This document shows, piece by piece, positions 7,565 through 13,232 of a DNA stretch of 13,232 nt. Within the stretch, counting starts at the first letter, position 1; each line of letters opens with the position of its first letter. A program made the translations under genes and the position numbers. Source of the DNA: Candidatus Sulfopaludibacter sp. SbA3 (lineage in GTDB: Bacteria; Acidobacteriota; Terriglobia; Bryobacterales; Bryobacteraceae). Under the pieces are notes generated by a model. That model had not been told where the DNA came from, made no database searches, and was given only the letters and a program-made list of their open reading frames with translations. The stretch covers positions 1 to 13,232 of the forward strand of contig CAMAUG010000073.1 in NCBI GenBank assembly GCA_945861255.1, read 5' to 3'.

Positions 7565-7615
7565 CGGCTCTGCCTACGCGACCCGCAGCCGAATAGCAGG
7601 GAAAACGACAACGCA

Positions 7616-9709
7616 ATGATTGAAAAGCAATACAGAAAGGCCATGCTGACGGGCGGCATGGCCGGCGTAGGAGTCTGGCTGGCGTATGCCACGGTGGCGT
7701 TCATTCTGCTTTCAGTCGCGCCTCTCCTCTGGCGGCCGGCGGCGGAACTAAATGCATCGGTATGGCGAATCCAAGCGATCATCCTCGGCGTCTACGTGCT
7801 GGCCGGAGCAGTCTTAGGGTCCGTGACCGGGTTGGCGTTGACAATATTCGGCGCGCCGCGAGCAAGCGATTGGAAGACGACGCGATGCGTGGTTGTGCTC
7901 CTGTTCCTCGTCATATTCTGCGGAGATCTCGTGGCGGATGGGCGGTTGCCTGGTGGTGAACAGATCTCTCTGGCGGCGGCCGGGCTGGGGATCTTGGCCG
8001 GACTGGCGAGCCTGTGTTCGCAACGTTGGCATGATCGTGTTGGATTTCTGGTGGATCCGCTCACTGCAAGTCTGTTCGTCCTGGCGCCTCTCTGGACCGG
8101 CAGAATGGTCTTCGGCGAGCGATCTTGGCCTTTCCGTTTGGGAATACTTCTGCCGGTACTATTCGCAGTAGCGTTGGTGTCCTGGTGGTTTGGCAAACGG
8201 CGGCGTCCGATCCCGGCGTCCCCCATCGGCTACCTGGCTGCCATGGTTGGACTATTGTTGATCGCTGGTGGCGCCGGTTGGACACTGAGCCCCGGTTCTC
8301 CCAAACTGCCGCCGCGCAAGTCCACAGCATCAGTGCGGCGACCGAATGTGGTGCTCATCGTCATGGACACCGTGCGGGCCGATCACACGTCGCTGTACGG
8401 CTACGAGCGGGACACGACTCCGTTCTTGCGGGAACTGGCTAAAGGATCGACCGTTTATGAACATGCGGTAGCAGTTTCCGACATGACCCTGCCTACGCAC
8501 GCCTCTATGTTCACGGGCCTGTATCCCCAGACACACGGGGCCCACTACGCTCCTCCACTTCGTCCGCTGGGTCAACCGTTGGCGGAAGAATTTACGACGA
8601 TGGCGGAGGTGCTGCGCGCAAATGGCTATCGCACGATGGCGGTCGTGGCTAACTACGCCTACGTAACCCCGGAGATGGGACTTTCGCAAGGATTTGAGGT
8701 GTTTGATTGGCGCGCGCCGCTCGGCGGCAGTTATTTGACGAGAAGGGTGGCAAGCTTGCTGGGCCCGTTCCTGCCGACGTTAGACTTGGAGTTGCCGATG
8801 AGGCGTGCCGGCGAAATCACGGACCAGGCGAAACGGGCACTTGATCAAGTGGACGCCGATACACCGTATTTCCTGTTCGTGAATTACATGGATGCCCACG
8901 TTCCATACATACCTCCCGAACCGTTCCGCACGCTCTATCCGTGCTCGGATCCTTCGATTGGAGGCCCGGACGGCACCACACGCATTCTTCATGAAGTTAT
9001 CAGCCGCAAGCGCACGATTACCACCAATGAACAGCAGTGTCTGGAATCGCTGTACGACGGGGGCATCGCGAACATCGACTCCCAGTTGCGTGGCCTGGTG
9101 GCTCGTCTTAAGACGCGCGGCCAGTGGGAGAACACTCTGCTGATCGTCACGGGCGACCATGGAGAATCGTTCGGCCGGCGGAATCAGGTGGGACATGCAG
9201 GAATGTCCGTGTATCACGAGGAAATCGGAATCCCCTTGTTGGTGAAATACCCGGGCAACAAGCCTGCGGCGCTTGAAGCAGTCCGTGCCAGTCAAGTGGA
9301 TCTGCTGCCGACGGTCCTCGATATCGCCAACCTTCCCCTGATGCCTGGATTGGCCGGTTTGAGTTTGCGACAGATTGCCACGGGCGGACCACGGGCGTTG
9401 GTAAGCGTCTCCTATCCAGACAGCGTGGCGGTGTCCTTGCACCCGGATTTCCGGCGGACCGAGGAAGGTTTGATGCTGGGCGAAATGAAGCTGGTGCTTT
9501 CCACAACCGGTAAACGGGAGCTGTTCGATTTGTCCAAAGATAGCTACGAGGAGAACAACCTGTACCGGGACGGCGACCCCAGGGCGGCTTCGCTGATGGC
9601 AACGCTTGAGACGTGGAAACGCAACGTGCGAACCGCGAAACCTGCGCGGATGACTTCCGGCGATCGGGGAGCCATGGACCGGCTAAAATCACTTGGCTAC
9701 GCGCAATAG
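7616..9709 (+). CDS. Seven-TM membrane-anchored sulfatase-like protein, copy 1 (Thr at nucleophile position)
   Basis: The 697-residue protein starts with seven hydrophobic segments (about 13-37, 52-78, 89-105, 117-134, 148-165, 173-192, 204-224). Basic loops put the N-terminus inside and the C-terminal domain outside. The sulfatase-fold domain begins at NVVLIVMDTVRADH (metal Asp251), has TLPTHASMFTGLYP (Thr291), and later GDHGE (Asp514/His515) and VGHAG. The residue aligned with the formylglycine Cys/Ser of true sulfatases is Thr, and the following Arg is His, so sulfate ester hydrolysis through formylglycine is not expected. Thr nucleophiles are known in LtaS and EptA-type phosphotransferases of the same superfamily. 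It is a likely extracytoplasmic hydrolase or transferase on a surface glycan or lipid. It ends in LKSLGYAQ and lies 51 bases after the APS kinase stop. Confidence 0.84.
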   Translation: MIEKQYRKAMLTGGMAGVGVWLAYATVAFILLSVAPLLWRPAAELNASVWRIQAIILGVYVLAGAVLGSVTGLALTIFGAPRASDWKTTRCVVVLLFLVIFCGDLVADGRLPGGEQISLAAAGLGILAGLASLCSQRWHDRVGFLVDPLTASLFVLAPLWTGRMVFGERSWPFRLGILLPVLFAVALVSWWFGKRRRPIPASPIGYLAAMVGLLLIAGGAGWTLSPGSPKLPPRKSTASVRRPNVVLIVMDTVRADHTSLYGYERDTTPFLRELAKGSTVYEHAVAVSDMTLPTHASMFTGLYPQTHGAHYAPPLRPLGQPLAEEFTTMAEVLRANGYRTMAVVANYAYVTPEMGLSQGFEVFDWRAPLGGSYLTRRVASLLGPFLPTLDLELPMRRAGEITDQAKRALDQVDADTPYFLFVNYMDAHVPYIPPEPFRTLYPCSDPSIGGPDGTTRILHEVISRKRTITTNEQQCLESLYDGGIANIDSQLRGLVARLKTRGQWENTLLIVTGDHGESFGRRNQVGHAGMSVYHEEIGIPLLVKYPGNKPAALEAVRASQVDLLPTVLDIANLPLMPGLAGLSLRQIATGGPRALVSVSYPDSVAVSLHPDFRRTEEGLMLGEMKLVLSTTGKRELFDLSKDSYEENNLYRDGDPRAASLMATLETWKRNVRTAKPARMTSGDRGAMDRLKSLGYAQ

Positions 9710-9740
9710 TAAGCGAAGCGGCAAGGAAAACGGCAACGCA

Positions 9741-11846
9741 ATGATGGAAAAGCAATACGCCAAGGCCATGCTGGCGGGCAGCATCGCCGGCTTGGGGGTA
9801 TGGCTGGCGTACGCCACGGTGGAGTTCATCCTGTTCTCCCTGGCGCCTCTCCTCTTGCAACCGGAGACGGTACTAAACGCGCCGACGTGGCGAATCCAAG
9901 CGATAACCCTCGGCGTCTATGTACTAATCGGCTCAGTCTTAGGATCCGTAGCCGGGTTGGCGCTGATGGCGTTCGGCGCGCCGCGAGCGGGCGAATGGAA
10001 GGCGACGCGATGCGTGGTGGTGCTTCTGTTCCTCGCCATATTCGCGGGAAATCTCGTGGCGGACGGGCGATTGCCCGGTGGGGAACAAGTCTCGTTGGCG
10101 CTGGCAGGGCTAGGGATTTTGGCCGGGCTTGCGAGCCTGCGTTCTGAACATTGGAACGATCGTCTTGGGTTTCTGGTGGAGCCGCTCACGGCGAGTCTGT
10201 TCGTCATGGCGCCTCCCTGGATCAGCACGCTGGTTTTCGGTGGTCGCTCCAGCGCGCTCCGGCTGGGAGTGATTCTGCCGGTATTGCTTGCAGCGGCAGT
10301 GATGTCCTGGTGGTTCGGCAAACGGCGATTGCCGATTTTGGCGGTGCCGATCAACTATACCGCGGCCATGGCCGGACTATTCTTGGTCGCTTGTGGAGCC
10401 GGATGGGCGCTGAGTGCGGGCCCACCCAAGCTACCGCCGCGCAAGTCGGTTGCATCGGGACAGCGGCCGAATGTGGTGTTGATAGTCATGGACACGGTGC
10501 GAGCCGATCACACGTCCCTCTACGGCTACGAGCGCGACACGACCCCGTTCTTGCGGGAACTGGCCAAGGAGGCTACCGTTTATCGCAATGCCGTAGCGGT
10601 CTCCGACTTCACCTTGCCCATGCACGCTTCTATGTTCACTGGCCTGTATCCCCGGACACATGGTGCGCACTTCGCGCCGCCCATTTACCAGCCATTGCCG
10701 GAGCACTTTACGACCATGGCGGAGGTGCTGCGCGCGAATGATTATCGCACCATGGCGGTGGTGGCAAACAGCGGTTACCTTTCGTCTAGCTTTGGGTTGG
10801 CTCAAGGTTTTGAAGTCTTCGATCGGCGCGCGTCTGTACCCGTGGACAGCAGCGTCCACGACTATCCTCACCTGAGAAGAACCGTGGCGACGCTTTTGGA
10901 ACCAGTACTGTCCATGATGGAGGCCGAATTGGTTACGAGGCGTGCCGATGAAATTACTGGCGAAGCAAATCTTCTGCTCGATCAAGTTGGCGCCGCTACT
11001 CCGTATTTCCTGTTCGTGAACTATATGGATGCCCACTCTCCCTACGTTCCTCCTGAACCCTTCCGGTCGGCATATCCGTGCTCCGATCCGACTGTGGCTC
11101 GCTGGAAAGCAACCAAGCGAATCCGCCATGACCTTGTCAGCGGCAAACGTGCGATTACAAGCGAGGAGCAACAGTGCCTGGAAGCGTATTATGACGGCGG
11201 AATCCAGTATATCGATGCACAGCTCCGCAGCCTCACCGCAGCGCTGAAGGCGCGAGGCGATTGGGAAACTACAATGCTGATCGTGACGGGCGACCACGGG
11301 GAAGCGTTCGGCCGGAGGGATCACGTAGGCCACGGCGGGGTCTCGGTTTATCAGGAGGAGATCGGAATTCCGCTCTTGGTGAAGTATCCCGGCGGCAACC
11401 CGTCATTGCGTATCGATGATTATGCCAGCCAAGTGGATCTTCTGCCGACCGTGCTCGATGTGGTGGGCATTTCGCCATTATCCCGCCTTGCCGGAGTCAG
11501 CTTGCGCAGCGGGACAGGACGCTCGCGCCGCGCGGTGGTGAGCGTATCCTACCCGGACGAGTGGCTTTCCAGCCAGAATCCCAGTTTTCGAAGAACGGAA
11601 GAGGCTTTGCTCTTTGAGGGGAAGAAATTGGTGGTCTCGAATATTGGCAAAAGAGAGCTATTCGATCTCTCCCAGGACCGGAGTGAGGAGCACAATCTCT
11701 ACCAGGACGGCGATCCACAGGTCGCCGCTTTAACGGCGATGCTCGAACAATGGAAACGGGCATTCCCCGCCGGGCAGTCCGCGCGGACATTGAGCCGCGA
11801 TCACGCTACGATGGAGCGGTTGAAATCGCTTGGTTACGCGCAGTAG
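9741..11846 (+). CDS. Seven-TM membrane-anchored sulfatase-like protein, copy 2 (Thr at nucleophile position)
   Basis: This 701-residue tandem paralogue of copy 1 has the same seven-segment membrane part and outward catalytic domain. It keeps Asp251 (MDTVRADH), Thr291 in FTLPMHASMFTG, and GDHGE (Asp518/His519); the catalytic entry region is almost identical to copy 1. Differences cluster in residues about 310-420, just after the nucleophile (for example the SSSFGLAQGFEVF and VPVDSSVHDYPH region), which could change substrate choice. ATG 9741 was chosen because it matches the start and leader of copy 1. An in-frame TTG at 9693 would give a 16-residue extension overlapping the previous gene and lacks support. 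It ends in LKSLGYAQ, 11 bases before the glycosyltransferase. Confidence 0.84.
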   Translation: MMEKQYAKAMLAGSIAGLGVWLAYATVEFILFSLAPLLLQPETVLNAPTWRIQAITLGVYVLIGSVLGSVAGLALMAFGAPRAGEWKATRCVVVLLFLAIFAGNLVADGRLPGGEQVSLALAGLGILAGLASLRSEHWNDRLGFLVEPLTASLFVMAPPWISTLVFGGRSSALRLGVILPVLLAAAVMSWWFGKRRLPILAVPINYTAAMAGLFLVACGAGWALSAGPPKLPPRKSVASGQRPNVVLIVMDTVRADHTSLYGYERDTTPFLRELAKEATVYRNAVAVSDFTLPMHASMFTGLYPRTHGAHFAPPIYQPLPEHFTTMAEVLRANDYRTMAVVANSGYLSSSFGLAQGFEVFDRRASVPVDSSVHDYPHLRRTVATLLEPVLSMMEAELVTRRADEITGEANLLLDQVGAATPYFLFVNYMDAHSPYVPPEPFRSAYPCSDPTVARWKATKRIRHDLVSGKRAITSEEQQCLEAYYDGGIQYIDAQLRSLTAALKARGDWETTMLIVTGDHGEAFGRRDHVGHGGVSVYQEEIGIPLLVKYPGGNPSLRIDDYASQVDLLPTVLDVVGISPLSRLAGVSLRSGTGRSRRAVVSVSYPDEWLSSQNPSFRRTEEALLFEGKKLVVSNIGKRELFDLSQDRSEEHNLYQDGDPQVAALTAMLEQWKRAFPAGQSARTLSRDHATMERLKSLGYAQ

Positions 11847-11857
11847 CCGGGCATCTC

Positions 11858-13102
11858 ATGAACTTCCTGCATCTCACCACGTTCTACCCGCCTTACAGTT
11901 TCGGCGGCGACGCGATGTACATCTACCGGCTGGCTCACGCGCTGGGGGATGCCGGTCATCGCGTGGACGTGGCGCATTGCGTGGATTCTTATCGCATGCT
12001 GCACCCCGGCCCACCCCCAATCCAGTTTGCCGAGCACCCCAACGTGCACCGTCACGAACTGCGCAGTGGATTCGGGTGGGTGGGGCCGCTCCTCACGCAC
12101 CAAACGGGAGCCCCTTGGCTAAAGCTGGGAAGAATCGAACAACTGCTTCGGGAGCGCAACTACGACGTGATCCACTTTCACAACGTCTCTTTGCTGGGCC
12201 CGCGGATCTTCGAAATTCAGGCGCAACCCGGGACCGTGAAGATTGCCACGACGCACGACCACTGGCTGGTGTGTCCCCTGCACGTGCTGTGGAAGATGAA
12301 TCGCCGGCCGTGCGATAAACCCGATTGCCTGCGCTGCACGCTGCACGGAAATCGCCCCCCGCAGTGGTGGCGCTATACCGGCCTGATGGCCGATGCCGCG
12401 CGTCATGTGGACCGCTTCCTCTCTCCAAGCCGGTTTACCGCCGCCATGCACCAGGAGCGCGGATTTCCCGAAAAAGTGGACCATCTGCCGTACTTCATCG
12501 ATCGTGTCGACCAGGACTGGCAGCAGCCCGGCCCCCGCCCGCAAGAAGCTCCCTATTTCCTGTTCGTCGGCCGGCTGGAGCTGATCAAGGGCGTGCAAAC
12601 GTTGATCCAGTTGTGGCGCGAACGAAAGCTGGAGGTGGATCTGATCGTTGCCGGCACGGGAACGTACGAAAACGAATTGAAGGCGATGGCGGCAGCGAAT
12701 CCCAGAATCAAGTTCACCGGAGCTCTTCCTCAGGCCAAGCTGGGCGCACTGTATTACCACGCGATCGCCAGCATAATCCCGTCGGTGACGTATGAGACGT
12801 TCGGAATGATTAACATTGAGGCGTTCGCCCGCAAGACACCGGTGATCGCCCGCGATCTGGGCGCATTGCCGGAGGTGATCGACGACAGCGGGGGCGGCTA
12901 TGCCTATCGCACGGACGATGAGCTCATCGACGCTATGAACAAGATCGCGAACTCGCGTAGCCTTCGCGATGAGCTGGGTGCGAAGGGGTATCAGGCGTTC
13001 CTGCGCCACTGGACGCGCGAGGCCCACCTGGAAATGTACTTCGACTACTTGCGGCGCGATTCACCGGCGGAGACGCGGCCGGCAACGGCCACTCGCCGGT
13101 AG
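11858..13102 (+). CDS. GT4-type (GT-B fold) glycosyltransferase
   Basis: This 414-residue cytoplasmic or membrane-peripheral glycosyltransferase transfers a sugar from an activated donor to a growing glycan. The N-terminal acceptor half begins MNFLHLTTFYPPYSFGGD with the glycine loop and HALGDAGHRVDV. The C-terminal donor half has FVGRLELIKG (Arg239/Lys244, phosphate contacts), VAGTGTYE, and YETFGMINIEAF giving the EX7E pair Glu313/Glu321, then ARDLGALPEVI. An inserted Cys group (139, 152, 157, 160) follows HDHWLVCP and may bind metal. ATG 11858 fits the family start; the longer open frame from 11750 lies inside the upstream gene and adds unrelated residues. It starts 11 bases after the preceding stop with a weak Shine-Dalgarno. 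Donor and acceptor sugars cannot be told from the sequence. Confidence 0.9.
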   Translation: MNFLHLTTFYPPYSFGGDAMYIYRLAHALGDAGHRVDVAHCVDSYRMLHPGPPPIQFAEHPNVHRHELRSGFGWVGPLLTHQTGAPWLKLGRIEQLLRERNYDVIHFHNVSLLGPRIFEIQAQPGTVKIATTHDHWLVCPLHVLWKMNRRPCDKPDCLRCTLHGNRPPQWWRYTGLMADAARHVDRFLSPSRFTAAMHQERGFPEKVDHLPYFIDRVDQDWQQPGPRPQEAPYFLFVGRLELIKGVQTLIQLWRERKLEVDLIVAGTGTYENELKAMAAANPRIKFTGALPQAKLGALYYHAIASIIPSVTYETFGMINIEAFARKTPVIARDLGALPEVIDDSGGGYAYRTDDELIDAMNKIANSRSLRDELGAKGYQAFLRHWTREAHLEMYFDYLRRDSPAETRPATATRR

Positions 13103-13232
13103 TCTCCTCTGTGCCGGCGGCCCAGGTTTCGGCAAACTGAGTGAACGGAATTTCCCGTCGCAGAAACTCAACGAGGCGATTTTATTTCCCGGGGATCATC
13201 GCGGTGGAACTGGGTGGTCCCGGCACCGAACA
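13103..13232. other. 3' edge, no supported gene
   Basis: Short open frames cross the window end on both strands: GTG 13141 onward on +, and frames on - that end in a stop near 13183. None shows a recognisable motif or Shine-Dalgarno. No clear terminator hairpin with a T run follows the glycosyltransferase, so the unit may continue downstream. Confidence 0.4.

Larger units (their letters stand above)
7596..11846 (+). repeat. Tandem gene duplication (two diverged copies, about 2.1 kb each)
   Basis: The 20-base leaders 7596-7615 and 9721-9740 match at 18 of 20 positions. They are followed by near-matching coding starts (ATGATTGAAAAGCAATAC against ATGATGGAAAAGCAATAC). The similarity runs through both genes to the shared LKSLGYAQ ending. 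The copies have diverged by many silent and some amino-acid changes, so the duplication is not brand new. Confidence 0.85.

Noticed and set aside
9693..9740. TTG 9693 start for the second seven-TM gene
   Set aside because: The paralogue's leader and ATG align with ATG 9741; the extra 16 residues are translated leader.
10431..11333. Long antisense open frame (300 codons) opposite copy 2; similar one at 8780-9442 opposite copy 1
   Set aside because: Both are mirror images of the conserved duplicated sense genes and have no domain features of their own.
11750..11857. ATG 11750 start for the glycosyltransferase
   Set aside because: It overlaps the end of the upstream gene by almost 100 bases and adds non-family residues; MNFLHLTTFYPP at 11858 is a normal GT-B start.
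12119..13027. Long antisense open frame (302 codons) opposite the glycosyltransferase
   Set aside because: It is a product of GC-rich codon bias on the other strand; no family motif, and the sense gene is certain.
1..13232. CRISPR arrays, tRNA or rRNA genes, insertion sequences, attachment sites
   Set aside because: No regular short repeats with spacers, no cloverleaf or rRNA-like stretch, and no transposase or flanking inverted repeats were seen.

Overview
The window is a compact one-strand gene cluster (all genes on +, GC-rich) from a free-living Gram-negative-type bacterium. The gene families, a lipobox signal peptide, the LGY-type C-termini of the sulfatase-like proteins and the codon bias would fit Acidobacteriota, with Planctomycetes or Myxococcota-like lineages as alternatives. 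This placement is an inference; there is no rRNA or marker gene to settle it.

Layout. 68-772 is the C-terminal part of a small soluble sulfatase-like protein whose N-terminal half lies off the window or is broken. 769-3000 and 2997-4904 are tandem paralogous type I phosphodiesterase/nucleotide-pyrophosphatase-like enzymes: the first has membrane segments, the second is a lipoprotein. 4921-5112 is a 63-residue ribbon-helix-helix-like protein. 5117-5872 is a three-TM membrane protein with a large domain between TM2 and TM3. 5872-7564 is a fused ATP sulfurylase-like/APS kinase gene. It is interrupted by a frameshift in a C5 run, its sulfurylase domain lacks the recognisable catalytic motifs, and its APS kinase domain looks intact. 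7616-9709 and 9741-11846 are tandem duplicated seven-TM proteins with an outward-facing sulfatase-like domain. 11858-13102 is a GT4-type glycosyltransferase. The last 130 bases hold no gene I can support.

The genes overlap by 1-4 bases or are separated by 4-51 bases, so the whole stretch is probably one transcription unit. No internal promoter or terminator is visible. Five of the nine genes belong to the alkaline-phosphatase superfamily. In the four whose nucleophile site can be read, the position is Thr or Ser and none has the Cys/Ser-X-Pro-X-Arg sulfatase signature, so 'sulfatase' is a family name rather than a demonstrated activity. With an APS kinase and a glycosyltransferase nearby, the cluster is best read as making or remodelling a phosphorylated or sulfated cell-surface glycan or lipid. 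No sulfotransferase is present in the window.
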